The notes: generated from the letters alone by a model not told the origin. Counted from the stretch's first letter, positions 10,598-21,930 are shown. The stretch is 64,000 bases of DNA from Kocuria rosea (GCF_023715525.1 NZ_JAMBOG010000003.1:168075-232074), one strand, 5' to 3'. Numbers and translations are program-made.

Positions 10598-10612
10598 GAT
10601 TGTTGAACAATC
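10598..10612. promoter_or_regulatory. Second copy of the GntR-type palindrome
   Basis: GATTGTTGAACAATC, identical to the core at 3353-3367, upstream of the leftward permease/hydro-lyase operon. Two copies only, each before one arm of the same functional cluster, make a shared operator likely. Confidence 0.68.
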
Positions 10613-10666
10613 TCCACAACAGTTCGCCGCCGGATGTCGCGGCGCACCCCCGGAGGAGTGGGCACC

Positions 10667-10727
10667 GGGTGACCCAGGGGTCCGGGTGGCCCAGGGGTCC
10701 GGGTGGCCCAGGGGGTCAGGGTGGCCG
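10667..10727. repeat. 17-bp tandem repeat, about 3.5 copies
   Basis: The unit GGGTGGCCCAGGGGTCC occurs at 10667-10683 (one mismatch), 10684-10700 and, with an extra G and a changed end, at 10701-10718, then partially. It lies between the permease promoter region and the end of the MarR gene at 10780. No coding potential seen; a slippage-prone minisatellite. Confidence 0.8.
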
Positions 10728-10779
10728 CAGGACCACGGGACCATGGGCGGACGCCCTCGACGAGGCGTGAGCGCGGCCC

Positions 10780-11253
10780 CTAGGACGCGCGCAGGGCGGA
10801 GGCCAGCGCCTCGTCGAGGGCGTCGAGCGTGCGCAGCAGGACGCGCAGCTCCTCGTCGTCGAGGTCCTCCAGCACGGCACCGACGGCGTCCCCGGCGGGC
10901 CCCAGGATCTCCTCGGCGATCTCGTGCCCGCCGGCTGTGACGTGCAGGGAGATCCTGCGCCGGTCGTCGGGGTCGGGGCGCCGCTCGACCAGCGCGCGGG
11001 CCTGCAGCCGGTCCAGCACCGTGGTGGTGCCGGCGGTCGTGAGGGCGAGCGCGTCGGCGAGCTGGGTGGCGCTGAGAGGCCGGCCCCGGTCCTCGGCGTC
11101 CAGCACGAGCAGCAGCGCCTCGGCGTCGGTGGGGCCGAGGCCGTGGCGGCGGGCGACGGTGTCGTTGACGGTGCGGAGCACGCCCGGATAGCGGCGAAGG
11201 CCGCCCAGGACGCGCTCGAGCAGGCCGGAGCGCTCGTCGCGGCGCCCGATCAC
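10780..11253 (-). CDS. MarR-family transcriptional regulator
   Basis: 157 residues with a MarR winged-helix core: LGPTDAEALLLVLDAED, SATQLADALALTTAGTTTVL, then DRLQARALVERRPDPDDRRR (the wing with its Asp-Arg-Arg signature) and a helical dimer end. GTG start at 11253 with GGGGGA 7 bases upstream. It follows the unknown gene at 11296 by 42 bp on the same strand, so the two probably form an operon. Ligand and targets unknown; the palindrome at 11885 is a candidate site. Confidence 0.85.
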   Translation of the reverse strand: MIGRRDERSGLLERVLGGLRRYPGVLRTVNDTVARRHGLGPTDAEALLLVLDAEDRGRPLSATQLADALALTTAGTTTVLDRLQARALVERRPDPDDRRRISLHVTAGGHEIAEEILGPAGDAVGAVLEDLDDEELRVLLRTLDALDEALASALRAS

Positions 11254-11295
11254 GGCCGGTCCCCCGCGCCGCCGGCGACGGCTCCCTGGTCGGTG

Positions 11296-11790
11296 TCAGA
11301 CAGCGGTCGCCAGCTCCTCGCGGAGGACGGCGGCCGCCGCAGGGTGCTCACCGTCCGTCCCGTCGAGCACGGCCCGGACGTCTTCGACCTCGAGCGCGCA
11401 GGTGCGGGCGAGGGACTCGAGGGGGACGCCGTGCTGCGCGGCGCTGCGCAGTTCGGCGTTGAGCCCGCTGACCGCCTGGTCCAGGGCCCAGCGGGCGGAC
11501 TCCAGGGCACCGTCGAGGGGCGCGACGTCGAGGCCGATCCCGATCTCGGCGTCGCTCTCGGCCGCGTCGCCGAGCACGCGGTCCAGCATCCACTCCGCCG
11601 ACTCGACCTCGCCCGCGGCGGTGAGCACCCGCTGGGTGAACCAGGAGTGCAGGAAACGCGGATCCGAGCCGCAGGCGGGGCGCTCGGCCTCGACGTGCAG
11701 CTCGGGGGCCGGGGGGAGCAGGGGGACGTGGACGGCCTCGACCGACCAGGCCGTCGACTGCTGGGGCTGCGGGGACACTGCCTTGCTCAT
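11296..11790 (-). CDS. Unknown acidic protein, operon with MarR
   Basis: 164 residues, not recognised. No signal peptide or membrane segment; strongly acidic and Ala-rich. The middle (CGSDPRFLHSWFTQRVLTAAGEVESAEW) looks helical, and the C-terminal segment HGVPLESLARTCALEVEDVR has the pattern of a helix-turn-helix, but too weakly for a family call. ATG at 11790 follows GAGAAAGG. Divergent from the MarR gene at 12008 across a 217-bp spacer with an inverted repeat, and upstream of another MarR gene; a regulatory or stress role is plausible but unproven. Confidence 0.65.
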   Translation of the reverse strand: MSKAVSPQPQQSTAWSVEAVHVPLLPPAPELHVEAERPACGSDPRFLHSWFTQRVLTAAGEVESAEWMLDRVLGDAAESDAEIGIGLDVAPLDGALESARWALDQAVSGLNAELRSAAQHGVPLESLARTCALEVEDVRAVLDGTDGEHPAAAAVLREELATAV

Positions 11791-11884
11791 CTTCGAACCT
11801 TTCTCGAGTCTTCCTGGTGCCGGTCCGGGGTGGCGGGGAAGCCACGGCGGGGGGCCGGCCTGTGTCCCATGCAACCCGAAAACC

Positions 11885-11899
11885 GCTAGAATGTCTAGC
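11885..11899. promoter_or_regulatory. Inverted repeat between divergent genes
   Basis: GCTAGA-ATG-TCTAGC, a perfect 6-bp inverted repeat with a 3-bp spacer, within the intergenic region between the gene at 11296 and the MarR gene at 12008. Position and size fit a MarR-dimer operator (inference). Confidence 0.5.
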
Positions 11900-12007
11900 T
11901 ATCAGCATCGTTGGTTGTACGATCGACGAGATGCCGGCCGGAACCCCCGGTTCCCGGTCCACTTCCCACTCCACCACTCGCCGCTGTCGTTTTTCTAGGA
12001 TGTTCCG

Positions 12008-12535
12008 GTGAACAATCTCCCGCCCGCTCCGTCCTCGGGCTACTGGTACGGCCGCGACGCCGCCCGCCGCGAGGCCGTGCGGGTGCTCCAGGCGCTGCGC
12101 GACTACCGGACCGCGGAGGCCGCGATGCGGCGGCGGACCAAGGACTCGATGGGCATGGGCGAGACCGACCTGCTGGCCCTGCGCTACCTGCTGGAGGCGC
12201 AGCGCACGGGCAAGCCCCTGGGCCCGCGCGATCTCGCCGCCCGGCTGGGCATCTCCTCGGCCTCCACCACCACGCTGCTGGACCGTCTCACGAAGAGCGG
12301 GCACGTGCGGCGGGAGCCCCATCCCACGGACCGGCGGGCCCTGATCATCACGGCCACCGACGACTCCGACCACGAGGTGCGGGCCACCCTGGGAGCCATG
12401 CACCAGCGCATGCTGGAGGCCGCCGAGTCCCTCACGCCCGAGCAGGCCGAGACCGTGGTGGGCTTCCTGAACGCGGTCCGGGACGCGGTGGACGGGATCG
12501 GGACCGGCCACGGGAGCACGGCCGGCCCGGCCTGA
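12008..12535 (+). CDS. MarR-family transcriptional regulator
   Basis: 175 residues. Winged-helix core: GMGETDLLALRYLLEAQRTG, PRDLAARLGISSASTTTLLD, then RLTKSGHVRREPHPTDRRAL (wing). The N-terminal extension SSGYWYGRDAARREAVRVLQALRDYRTAE should form the dimer helix. The GTG at 12008 is preceded by TAGGA at a 7-base spacing. Divergently transcribed from the gene at 11296; likely autoregulator of that promoter region. Confidence 0.85.
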   Translation: MNNLPPAPSSGYWYGRDAARREAVRVLQALRDYRTAEAAMRRRTKDSMGMGETDLLALRYLLEAQRTGKPLGPRDLAARLGISSASTTTLLDRLTKSGHVRREPHPTDRRALIITATDDSDHEVRATLGAMHQRMLEAAESLTPEQAETVVGFLNAVRDAVDGIGTGHGSTAGPA

Positions 12536-12582
12536 GCCGGCCCGGGGCCGGCGTCCGGGGCCGGCGGGCAGTGCTCCGCCGG

Positions 12583-12855
12583 TCAGCCGCCGATCCGCAC
12601 CCGGACGCCCTCGACCGGGCGGCGCACCCCGTAGAGGGCGGCGCAGTTGAGCACGGTGTTCCACACCGCGACCCGGACCTCCGTGTCGGTCAGGGCGGGG
12701 CTGTGCTCCGAGACGGTCACGCACCACTCCCGCCCGTCGAACAGGGTGGTGATGGTCGCGGCGGTCACGCCCTGGAGCGCGAGAGCGTTGATCACCTCCG
12801 TCCGCACCGCGGCATCGTCGGTGTCGGCACGGGTTCCATGGGCAGTGGTGGTCAT
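12583..12855 (-). CDS. Unknown small protein, BON-like pattern
   Basis: 90 residues, not firmly recognised. Alternating hydrophobic pattern AVRTEVINALALQGVTAATI, WCVTVSEHSPALTDTEVRVA and a final VEGVRVRIGG resemble the alpha-beta repeat of BON-like domains, but no conserved glycine pattern confirms it. ATG at 12855 is preferred because AGGGGG lies 9 bases upstream; ATG at 12864 would put that signal against the codon. Convergent with the MarR gene. No signal peptide, so cytoplasmic. Confidence 0.6.
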   Translation of the reverse strand: MTTTAHGTRADTDDAAVRTEVINALALQGVTAATITTLFDGREWCVTVSEHSPALTDTEVRVAVWNTVLNCAALYGVRRPVEGVRVRIGG

Positions 12856-13037
12856 GGCGAACATCCCCCTGGTCGCGGATCGAGACGAGCTCTCATCTCT
12901 ATTCATCCGCATAAGGGTGCGGAAGCAAAAGCCCCACTTTGCCCGACAGGGGTCGACGGGCTCCGTCCGTCACCGTCCCCCGGGCCACGAACCCTCAGGC
13001 AGCGAGGGGGGCAGGGATGCTACGCCGCAGGGCCGGC

Positions 13038-14003
13038 CTAGGAGCGGAGCTGCCGGAGGCGCTCCACGGCCTGCGGGAGCACCTTCCTCAGGTCGCCCAC
13101 GATCCCGAGGTCGGCGATCTCGAACACGGGCGCCTGCTCGTCCTTGTTGACCGCGACGATCACCTTCGCCGTCTGCATCCCGGCGCGCTGCTGGACGGCC
13201 CCGGAGATCCCGCAGGAGACGTAGAGCTGCGGGGAAACGGTGCGCCCGGTCTGGCCGACCTGCGCCTCGGGGCCGACCCAGCCGGCGTCCACGGCCGCGC
13301 GGGAGGCCCCGATCGCCCCGCCCAGGGCGTCGGCGAGCTCCTCGAGCGGGCCGAAGTCCCCGCCGGTGCCGCGCCCGCCGGCCACGACCACCCGCGCCTC
13401 CTCGAGCGACGGGCGGCCCGAGGGCGGCCGTTGCGCGCGGCCGACCACCCGGGCGGCGGGCGCGGTGTCCTCGACGGGCAGGACCCGCACCTCGGGCAGT
13501 TCGGCCCCGGGATCCCGGCGTGCGGGGACGTCCACGGAGTTCGGCCGGACGGTGGCCACGAGCGTGGAGGTCCTGGCCCGGCACCGGGTGCGCCAGCCGC
13601 CGGCGAGCACGGACTTGGTGGCGACGAGGTCGGCGTCGAGCGCCACGACGTCCGTGATCACCCCGGCCTCGAGCCGCACGCCCAGGCGCGCGGCGACCTC
13701 CTTGGCCTCAGGGGTGCTGCCCAGCAGCACCACCCGGGGGCGGACGGCGCGGGCGGCGGCCTCCGCGAGCGCGACCGCCGGAACGGTCAGCCGCTCGTCC
13801 GCCCCGCCCTCGGGGGCGTGGACGGCGGCCACCGCGTGGGCGGCCAGCTCGCGCAGCAGGGCGCCGCCGGGCGCCACCGGGACGACGACGTGCGTCTCGC
13901 CCAGGCCACCCGCGAGCACCAGCAGCTCCCGGTCGCTGCCGCGCAGTGGCTGCGTGCCGTCCAGCACCACCAGGGCCACCGGGGTCTCCGGGGTCGTGGT
14001 CAT
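13038..14003 (-). CDS. etfA: Electron transfer flavoprotein alpha subunit
   Basis: 321 residues. Carries FAD with EtfB and passes electrons from acyl-CoA dehydrogenases to the quinone pool via ETF-quinone oxidoreductase. The C-terminal FAD domain is typical: [64 protein letters not shown] and [15 protein letters not shown] at 14003 after GGAGGAGGACAG. Last gene of the leftward leucine-degradation operon, 55 bp after etfB, supplying the electron acceptor for the dehydrogenase at 16301. Confidence 0.95.
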   Translation of the reverse strand: MTTTPETPVALVVLDGTQPLRGSDRELLVLAGGLGETHVVVPVAPGGALLRELAAHAVAAVHAPEGGADERLTVPAVALAEAAARAVRPRVVLLGSTPEAKEVAARLGVRLEAGVITDVVALDADLVATKSVLAGGWRTRCRARTSTLVATVRPNSVDVPARRDPGAELPEVRVLPVEDTAPAARVVGRAQRPPSGRPSLEEARVVVAGGRGTGGDFGPLEELADALGGAIGASRAAVDAGWVGPEAQVGQTGRTVSPQLYVSCGISGAVQQRAGMQTAKVIVAVNKDEQAPVFEIADLGIVGDLRKVLPQAVERLRQLRS

Positions 14004-14058
14004 CTCTGTCCTCCTCCTGCCCGGGGACCGGGCGAACGATCGGATCGGCCGGGGCTGT

Positions 14059-14883
14059 TCAGACGAGCTTCTGCGCGACCAGGAACTCGGCGAGGCGGAT
14101 CCCGCCCTCGCCCTCGTCCACGACGACCTGCCCGGCCGGCCGCGGCGGGCCCGGCACGGCCTCGAGCACCTCCGTCAGCGAGCCGGTGAAGCCCACGGCG
14201 GCGGCGTCCAGGCCGAGGTCGGCGACCGACCAGGTCTGCACGGGCTTCTTCTTGGCCGCCATGATCGCCTTGAAGCTGGGGTAGCGCGGGGTGTTGGTCC
14301 GGTCCGTCACGGACACCAGGGCGGGCAGCTCGGCGACGAGCTGCAGCACCTCCGATCCGGCGTCCCGGGTCGCCGTGACGGCCCGGCCCTCCTCGTCCAG
14401 GGCCAGCGAGGCGGCGAAGCCGATCTGGGCCAGGCCGAGCCGCTCGGCCAGCTGCCCGGGCACCAGCGACGTCTCCCCGTCCGTGGAGGCCATCCCGGTG
14501 AGCACGAGGTCCACGGGGGACCCGCCGGTCGCGGCGATCCTCTCCACGGCCGCGGCGAGCACCCGGGCGGTGACCCAGGCGTCGGAGCCGGCGAGGGCGT
14601 CGTCGAGCACGTGGACGCCCTCGCCGGCGCCCATCTGCAGGGCGCGCTTGAGGGCGCCGGCGGCCTCTGCGGGGCCCATGGTGAGGGCGAGCACCCGGTG
14701 GCCGGCGCCGGCGCCGCCGTGCGCCTCGACGAGCTGCAGGGCGGCTTCCACGGCGTATTCGTCGAGCTCGGAGAGGATCCCGGGGCCCCGCGCCAGCACG
14801 GGGGGTTGCCCGGCGAGGGAGCGCTCCTGCTGGGCGTCGGGCACGTGCTTGAGCGGAAGCACGATGGTCAGGGGTCGGGTCAT
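14059..14883 (-). CDS. etfB: Electron transfer flavoprotein beta subunit
   Basis: 274 residues; binds AMP and pairs with EtfA. Motifs: [66 protein letters not shown], and the recognition loop [17 protein letters not shown] used to dock acyl-CoA dehydrogenases. ATG at 14883 with GGAGGAGACC directly upstream. 34 bp after the CitE-like gene, so probably in the same transcript. Confidence 0.95.
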   Translation of the reverse strand: MTRPLTIVLPLKHVPDAQQERSLAGQPPVLARGPGILSELDEYAVEAALQLVEAHGGAGAGHRVLALTMGPAEAAGALKRALQMGAGEGVHVLDDALAGSDAWVTARVLAAAVERIAATGGSPVDLVLTGMASTDGETSLVPGQLAERLGLAQIGFAASLALDEEGRAVTATRDAGSEVLQLVAELPALVSVTDRTNTPRYPSFKAIMAAKKKPVQTWSVADLGLDAAAVGFTGSLTEVLEAVPGPPRPAGQVVVDEGEGGIRLAEFLVAQKLV

Positions 14884-14917
14884 GGTCTCCTCCGGAGGAA
14901 CTGGGGCGGCGGGCGGG

Positions 14918-15739
14918 TCAGGCCTCGGCGCGGCGCACGAGCCGCTCGGCGTGGCGGATCAGGGGCTCGTCGACCATCCGCCCGCGGAACGCGAAGACGC
15001 CGGTGGCGCCCCCGGCGGCCTCGAGCAGCTCGCGGGCCTGGCGCAGCTCCTCCTCGGTGGGCCGGTAGGCGTCCCGCACGACCTCCACCTGTCCGGGGTG
15101 GATGCAGGCGGTGGCGGTGAAGCCGCTGGCCGCGGCGTCGCGGGCCTCCTCGCGCAGCCCGTCGAGGTCGCCGAGGTCGAGGTGCACGGCGTCGATCGCG
15201 GGCTTGCCGGCGGCACCGGCCGCGAGCAGGACAGCCGAGCGGGCGTGCCGGGCCACGTCCCAGTAGCCGCCGTCCGGGCGCCGGGACGAGCTGCCCCCGA
15301 GGGAGGCCACGAGGTCCTCGGCGCCCCACATGAGGGCCGCCACGTTCTCCGCCCGGGCGATCGCGGGGGCGTTGACGATCCCCTGGGCGGTCTCGCACAG
15401 CGCGACGACGGCGCGGAGCCCGAGCTCGGCGGCCCGGTCCATCTGCTCGCCGGAGGCGGCCTTGGGCAGCATGACCGTCCGGTACGCCGTCCGGCGCAGC
15501 GCGGCGACGTCGAGGAGGAAGTCCTCGGTGTCCACGGCGTTGACGCGCACGACGGTGCGGCGGGGGTCGACCGGGGTCCGCACGAGGGCCTCCCGGGCCG
15601 CGGCCTTGGCCTCCGGGGCCACGGCGTCCTCCAGGTCGAGGATCACCGCGTCGGCGCGGCCGGCCGCCTTGGCGTAGCGCTCGGGCCGGTCGGCGGGGCA
15701 GAAGAGCAGGGCCGGGCCCAGGCCGAAGCCACCGGTCAC
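14918..15739 (-). CDS. CitE-like beta-hydroxyacyl-CoA lyase
   Basis: HpcH/HpaI-type TIM-barrel lyase, 273 residues. Motifs: [32 protein letters not shown] (metal-binding Glu/Asp), [49 protein letters not shown] and [10 protein letters not shown]. In M. tuberculosis the syntenic Rv2498c acts as an HMG-CoA/citramalyl-CoA lyase closing leucine catabolism. The identical order here (MCC beta, MCC alpha, dehydrogenase, MaoC, CitE) supports that role over citrate lyase, whose alpha and gamma subunits are absent. GTG start at 15739 with GGGGAGGACCCC upstream. Confidence 0.88.
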   Translation of the reverse strand: MTGGFGLGPALLFCPADRPERYAKAAGRADAVILDLEDAVAPEAKAAAREALVRTPVDPRRTVVRVNAVDTEDFLLDVAALRRTAYRTVMLPKAASGEQMDRAAELGLRAVVALCETAQGIVNAPAIARAENVAALMWGAEDLVASLGGSSSRRPDGGYWDVARHARSAVLLAAGAAGKPAIDAVHLDLGDLDGLREEARDAAASGFTATACIHPGQVEVVRDAYRPTEEELRQARELLEAAGGATGVFAFRGRMVDEPLIRHAERLVRRAEA

Positions 15740-15791
15740 GGGGTCCTCCCCGCCGTCGTCTCCGTCGCCACGGTCGTCCTCCTCGCCGTCG

Positions 15792-16289
15792 TCACTGCGG
15801 GGCCGCGCCGCGGGACCACACGAGCACCGAGCGGGTGCACTCGGCGACCACGACGCCGTCCTGGTTGCGCCCGGTGTGCCGGATCCGGACGATCCCCTGC
15901 CCCGGCCGGGAGGCGGAGAGCCGCTTGCCGAGGATCTCCGAGGAGCAGTACAGGGTGTCGCCGTGGAAGAGCGGGTGCGGGAACGCGACCCCCTCGAGGC
16001 CGAGGTTCGCCACGATGGTGCCCTGCGTCAGCTGCGCCACCGACGCCCCCACCAGGGTGGCCAGGGTGAACATCGAGTTCACGAGCCGCTGCCCGAACGG
16101 CTGGTGCTGCGCCCACGCGGCGTCCAGGTGCAGCGCCTGGGTGTTCATGGTCAGGGTGGTGAACAGGACGTTGTCCGCCTCCGTGACGGTCCGGCCCGGG
16201 GCGTGCTCGTAGACCGTGCCCTCCTCGAACTCCTCGAACCACAGCCCGCGCTGGCGGACCACCCTGCGGCCCTCCTCCCGCTCCGGCAT
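15792..16289 (-). CDS. MaoC-like hydratase of leucine pathway
   Basis: 165-residue hot-dog-fold hydratase. Motifs: GLWFEEFEEGTVYEHAPGRT, VTEADNVLFTTLTMNTQALH (the N-D...H active-site pattern), LVNSMFTLA, GVAFPHPLFHGDTL. Orthologous in position to Rv2499c; presumably hydrates the 3-methylglutaconyl-CoA made by MCC (inference). Start uncertain: ATG at 16289, or GTG at 16304 overlapping the dehydrogenase stop (GTGA), which would add 5 residues. Confidence 0.87.
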   Translation of the reverse strand: MPEREEGRRVVRQRGLWFEEFEEGTVYEHAPGRTVTEADNVLFTTLTMNTQALHLDAAWAQHQPFGQRLVNSMFTLATLVGASVAQLTQGTIVANLGLEGVAFPHPLFHGDTLYCSSEILGKRLSASRPGQGIVRIRHTGRNQDGVVVAECTRSVLVWSRGAAPQ

Positions 16290-16300
16290 GCCCGCCCCCG

Positions 16301-17461
16301 TCACAGCCCGAGCTCGCGGGCGATGAGCATGAGCTGCACCTCGGTGGTGCCCTCGCCGACCTCGAGGATCTTGGCGTCGCGGTAGTGGCGGGCCACGCGG
16401 AACTCGTTGATGAACCCGTAGCCGCCGAAGACCTGGGTGGCGTCCCGGGCGTTGTCCATCGCGGCTTCCCCGGCCACGAGCTTGGCGATCGCCGCCTGCG
16501 CCTTGAAGGGCCTGCCGGCGAGCATCCGGGAGGCGGCGTCGTAGTAGGCCAGGCGGGCGGTGTGCGCGCGGGCCTGCATGCGGGCGATCTTGAAGGAGAT
16601 CGCCTGGTTGACGCCGATCGGCCGCCCGAAGGAGGTGCGCTCCTTCGCGTAGCGCACGGACTCCTCGACGCAGCCCTGGGCCGCGCCGGTGGCCAGCGCG
16701 GCGATGGCGATGCGGCCCTCGTCGAGGATCGACAGGAAGTTGGCGTAGCCGCGCCCCTCCTCCCCCAGCAGGTTCGCCTCGGGGACGCGGACGTCCTGGA
16801 GGGACAGGGGGTGGGTGTCGGAGGCGTTCCAGCCGACCTTGTCGTAGGCCTTCTCCGCCCGGAACCCGGGGGTGTCCGTGGGGACGATGATCGTGGAGAT
16901 CTCCTTCCCGGTCCGCCCCTCCGGGAGGGGCACGGTGCCGGTGACCGCGGTGACGCTGACCAGGCGGGTGATGTCCGTGCCGGAGTTGGTGATGAACTCC
17001 TTGGCCCCGTTGACCACCCACTGCCCGTCCTCGCGCCAGGCGGTGGTGCGGGTGCCCCCGGCGTCGGAACCGGCCTCGGGCTCGGTCAGCCCGAACCCGG
17101 CCAGCGCACGGCCCGAGGCCAGCTCGGGCAGCCACTGCTGCCGCTGCTCCTCGGTGCCGAAGCGGAAGATCGGCATGGCCCCGAGGGACACCCCGGCCTC
17201 GAGGGTGATGGCCACGGACTGGTCCACGCGGGCGATCTGCTCGAGCGCCAGGCACAGCGCGAAGCTGTCCCCGCCCATCCCGCCGTACTCCTCGGGGAAC
17301 GGCAGGCCGAACAGGCCCAGCTCCCCCATCTGCGCCACCACCTCGTAGGGGAACGAGTGCTCCGCGTCGTGGCGGGCGGAGACCGGGGCGATCACCTCGT
17401 CGGCGAAGTCGCGGACGGTGTCGGAGAGGTCCTGGTACTCCTCGTCGAGCTCGAGGTTCAT
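16301..17461 (-). CDS. Acyl-CoA dehydrogenase (isovaleryl-CoA type)
   Basis: 386-residue FAD flavoenzyme that introduces the 2,3 double bond into the acyl-CoA made from leucine and gives its electrons to EtfAB. Motifs: [95 protein letters not shown] and the C-terminal [20 protein letters not shown] followed by the [10 protein letters not shown] end. ATG at 17461 overlaps the MCC alpha stop (ATGA). Equivalent in position to FadE19 of mycobacteria, so isovaleryl-CoA is the likeliest substrate (inference). Confidence 0.9.
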   Translation of the reverse strand: MNLELDEEYQDLSDTVRDFADEVIAPVSARHDAEHSFPYEVVAQMGELGLFGLPFPEEYGGMGGDSFALCLALEQIARVDQSVAITLEAGVSLGAMPIFRFGTEEQRQQWLPELASGRALAGFGLTEPEAGSDAGGTRTTAWREDGQWVVNGAKEFITNSGTDITRLVSVTAVTGTVPLPEGRTGKEISTIIVPTDTPGFRAEKAYDKVGWNASDTHPLSLQDVRVPEANLLGEEGRGYANFLSILDEGRIAIAALATGAAQGCVEESVRYAKERTSFGRPIGVNQAISFKIARMQARAHTARLAYYDAASRMLAGRPFKAQAAIAKLVAGEAAMDNARDATQVFGGYGFINEFRVARHYRDAKILEVGEGTTEVQLMLIARELGL

Positions 17462-19491
17462 GCCGTGCGCTCCTGGGGGCTCGGGTCCGGGTCGGGACGG
17501 GGGTCGGTGGGCCCGGGGGCGCCGTCGGGGGCCACCCGGGCGAGCAGCTGGTGGAGCCGGACCCGGTCGCCGGCCCGCACGACGACGTCGACGGTGCCGG
17601 CGGTGGGGGCGACGAGGCGGTGCTCCATCTTCATGGCCTCGACCACGACGACGGTCTGGCCCTGGGCGACCCGGTCGCCCGCGGCCACCGGGACCGCGAC
17701 GACGGTGCCGGGCATCGGCGAGTGCAGCTCGGGGGCGGCGGGCCCGGTCTGCCGCCGCAGGCCCGCCAGGGTGCGCTCGAGCTGCTCCTCGCGGGAGAGC
17801 ACGGCGAGCTCGACGGCGAACCCGTCCTCGCCCACCCACACGCTCGCCCCCGAGGGGTCCGCGGCGAGGTGGACGGTGCGGCTCGCGCCGCCCGCCGCGA
17901 GCAGGTGCGCGCCGGGCCGGCCGGGCAGGGGGACCAGGCGCACGGCGCCGTCGACGACGGTGCGCCGCGGCTCCTCGAGGCCGTGGGCGAGCACGACCGC
18001 GGGGTGGGCCCGGCCGGTGGGCCGCCACCCGGCGGCCCGGCCCCAGGGACCCCGGCCCGCCGGGGACGAGGCCCCGTGCAGGAAGGCGGCCGCGGCGGCG
18101 AAGTGGGTCTCGTCGGGGGCGGTGAACTCGAGCTGCGGCAGCCGGCGCTCGATGAGCGTGGTGTCCAGCTCGCCCGCCCGGACCGCCGGGTCGTTGACCA
18201 GGGCGCGCAGGTACTCCGTGTTCGTGCCCACGCCGAGGACCACGGTGTCCGCGAGCGCGAGGTCGAGGCGGTCGAGGGCCTGCTCGCGGTCGGGCGCCCA
18301 CGCGACGATCTTGGCGAGCAGGGGGTCGTAGTCGGAGCCCACGGCCAGGCCCGGGGCCAGCGACGAGTCCACGCGCACCCCGGGGCCGGCCGGCTCCTCG
18401 AGAACCAGCACGGTCCCGGCCGTGGGCAGGAAGCCCCGGGCGGGGTCCTCGGCGTAGAGCCGGGCCTCCACGGCGTGGCCGGTGAGCACGACGTCCTCCT
18501 GGGACAGGGCGAGGGGCTCCCCCGCGGCCACGCGCACCTGCTGCTCCACGAGGTCCACGCCCGTGACGAGCTCGGTGACGGGGTGCTCCACCTGCAGGCG
18601 GGTGTTCATCTCCATGAAGAAGAAGGTCTCCGGCCGGTCCGCGGGAACGAGGAACTCCACGGTGCCGGCGCCCGTGTAGCGCACGGACCTGGCGACCCGG
18701 CACGCGGCCTCGCCGATCCGGGCGCGGGTGGCGGCGTCGAGCAGCGGCGAGGGGGCCTCCTCGACGACCTTCTGGTGCCGGCGCTGCAGGGAGCACTCGC
18801 GCTCGCCGAGGTGGACCACGGTGCCGTGGGTGTCGGCGAGGACCTGGACCTCGATGTGGCGGGGCCGCTCGACGAGCTGCTCGAGGAACAGGGTGTCGTC
18901 CCCGAACGCGGCGGCCGCCACGCGGCGGGCGGTGGCGAGGGCCTCGGGCAGCTCGCCCGGGGCGCGCACCGCGTGCATGCCCTTGCCGCCGCCCCCGGCC
19001 GAGGGCTTGATCAACAGCGGGTAGGCCATCCCGGCCGCGGCGGCCACCAGGGCGTCGTCGTCGAGGCCGGGCCGGGCGACCCCGGCGACCGTCGGCACCC
19101 CGGAGGCGGCCACGGCGTTCTTGGCGCGGATCTTGTCGCCCATGAGCTCGAGGGCCTCGGCGCCGGGGCCGATGAAGACGATCCCGGCCGCGGCGCACGC
19201 CCGGGCGAAGGCCGCGTTCTCGGAGAGGAAGCCGTAGCCGGGGTGGACGGCCTGCGCGCCCGTGGCCTGCGCGGCGGCGACGACGGCGTCGATCCGCAGG
19301 TAGCTCTCGGCGGGGGCGGCCGGGCCCACGCACACGGAGAGATCGGCCTGGCGCACGTGCAGGGCGTCCCGGTCGGCCTCGCTGTGGATCGCGACCGAGC
19401 GGATGCCCAGCGCCCTCAGCGTGCGCAGGATGCGGCAGGCGATCTCTCCGCGGTTGGCCACGAGGACCGTGCCGAACAGCTTGGCGGTCAT
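17458..19491 (-). CDS. mccA: Methylcrotonyl-CoA carboxylase alpha subunit
   Basis: 677 residues, standard for acyl-CoA carboxylase alpha chains: biotin carboxylase (1-450; [74 protein letters not shown]), a middle domain, and a C-terminal biotinyl domain with PMPGTVVAV and the acceptor Lys in [19 protein letters not shown] at 19491 begins 4 bp past the beta-subunit stop. The tail past residue 650 is Asp/Pro-rich. MCC rather than propionyl- or acetyl-CoA carboxylase is inferred from the leucine-pathway neighbours. Confidence 0.9.
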   Translation of the reverse strand: MTAKLFGTVLVANRGEIACRILRTLRALGIRSVAIHSEADRDALHVRQADLSVCVGPAAPAESYLRIDAVVAAAQATGAQAVHPGYGFLSENAAFARACAAAGIVFIGPGAEALELMGDKIRAKNAVAASGVPTVAGVARPGLDDDALVAAAAGMAYPLLIKPSAGGGGKGMHAVRAPGELPEALATARRVAAAAFGDDTLFLEQLVERPRHIEVQVLADTHGTVVHLGERECSLQRRHQKVVEEAPSPLLDAATRARIGEAACRVARSVRYTGAGTVEFLVPADRPETFFFMEMNTRLQVEHPVTELVTGVDLVEQQVRVAAGEPLALSQEDVVLTGHAVEARLYAEDPARGFLPTAGTVLVLEEPAGPGVRVDSSLAPGLAVGSDYDPLLAKIVAWAPDREQALDRLDLALADTVVLGVGTNTEYLRALVNDPAVRAGELDTTLIERRLPQLEFTAPDETHFAAAAAFLHGASSPAGRGPWGRAAGWRPTGRAHPAVVLAHGLEEPRRTVVDGAVRLVPLPGRPGAHLLAAGGASRTVHLAADPSGASVWVGEDGFAVELAVLSREEQLERTLAGLRRQTGPAAPELHSPMPGTVVAVPVAAGDRVAQGQTVVVVEAMKMEHRLVAPTAGTVDVVVRAGDRVRLHQLLARVAPDGAPGPTDPRPDPDPSPQERTA

Positions 19492-19495
19492 GGCC

Positions 19496-21103
<1,608 letters not shown>

Positions 21104-21144
21104 CCGCCCCTCCGTCCGGACCGGGCACCCGGGGGTGCGATTTC

Positions 21145-21188
21145 GGTTAACCTGGACTAACTTGAATGCCAGGTTAGTAGCCACTAAC
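21145..21188. promoter_or_regulatory. TetR operator cluster between mccB and tetR
   Basis: Overlapping symmetric elements: GGTTAACC (21145-21152); an inverted repeat TAACCTGG / CCAGGTTA (21148-21155 and 21169-21176, 13-bp spacer); and GTTAGT-AGCC-ACTAAC (21173-21188). Four CTAAC/GTTAG-type half-sites lie in 44 bp of otherwise AT-richer DNA between divergent starts. Probable target of the TetR encoded at 21229, able to control both directions. Confidence 0.7.
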
Positions 21189-21228
21189 TAGGATGTCCAG
21201 GGACCGACCCCTCCCGAGAGAAGGCTCC

Positions 21229-21930
21229 ATGCCCCGAACGGACCCCCGTCCGGCCCCGCCCACCACGGTGCGCGGCCGGGCCAAGGCCCAGCGCCGCCAG
21301 GACCTGCTCGCCGCCGCGGCGACGCTCTTCGCGGAGCGGGGCTTCGCCGGGGTCTCGATCGACGACATCGGCGCCGCCGCAGGCGTCAGCGGCCCGGCGG
21401 TCTACCGGCACTTCGCGAGCAAGCAGGCGGTGCTGGGGGCGGTCCTGCTCGAGGTCAGCTCCGACCTGCTCGACGGCGGCCGGGAGGTCGCCGCCCGCTC
21501 CACCGACCCGGCCGCGCGGCTGCGGGCGCTGATCGCCTTCCAGGTGGAGTTCGCCCTCACCCAGCCCGCGGTGATCGTGGTGCAGGACCGGGAGCTGCCG
21601 AACCTCGCCGAGGAGGACCGCCGGAGGGTGCGCGCCCTCCAGCGCGGCTACGTGGCCCTGTGGGCGCAGGCCCTGGGGGAGCTCGCCCCCGCGCACGACA
21701 CCGCCGACCTCGCCCTGCGCGCCCAGGCCGCCTTCGGGCTCATCAACTCCACCCCGCACTCCCTCCGCGCCGCGCGCTGGCTGCGCGCCCCGCAGGAGGC
21801 GGACCGGCTCGACGCCGCCCGCACCGCCCTCGAGGAGATGGCCTGGGCCGCCCTGGCCACGGCCCGCACCGCACCGACCAACCCCTCCCCGACCAGCCCC
21901 TCCCCGACCAGCGCCGGAGGCACGCCATGA
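21229..21930 (+). CDS. TetR-family regulator of leucine/acyl-CoA genes
   Basis: 233 residues. The N-terminal TetR helix-turn-helix (about 20-65) reads QDLLAAAATLFAERGFAGVS, IDDIGAAAGVSGPAVYRHFA, SKQAVLGAV; a helical ligand domain follows and a low-complexity Pro/Ser/Thr tail near residues 215-230. ATG at 21229 has GAGAGAAGG 5 bases upstream; an ATG at 21193 is possible but has no ribosome site. Overlaps the acyl-CoA dehydrogenase start (ATGA). Such regulators of acyl-CoA catabolism usually sense an acyl-CoA (family knowledge). Confidence 0.87.
   Translation: MPRTDPRPAPPTTVRGRAKAQRRQDLLAAAATLFAERGFAGVSIDDIGAAAGVSGPAVYRHFASKQAVLGAVLLEVSSDLLDGGREVAARSTDPAARLRALIAFQVEFALTQPAVIVVQDRELPNLAEEDRRRVRALQRGYVALWAQALGELAPAHDTADLALRAQAAFGLINSTPHSLRAARWLRAPQEADRLDAARTALEEMAWAALATARTAPTNPSPTSPSPTSAGGTP

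Noticed and set aside
10667..10727. CRISPR-like repeat array
   Set aside because: Units are directly adjacent with no spacers, and no cas genes are present.
14918..15739. Citrate lyase beta subunit
   Set aside because: No citD, citF or citX genes nearby, while the leucine-pathway order is complete.
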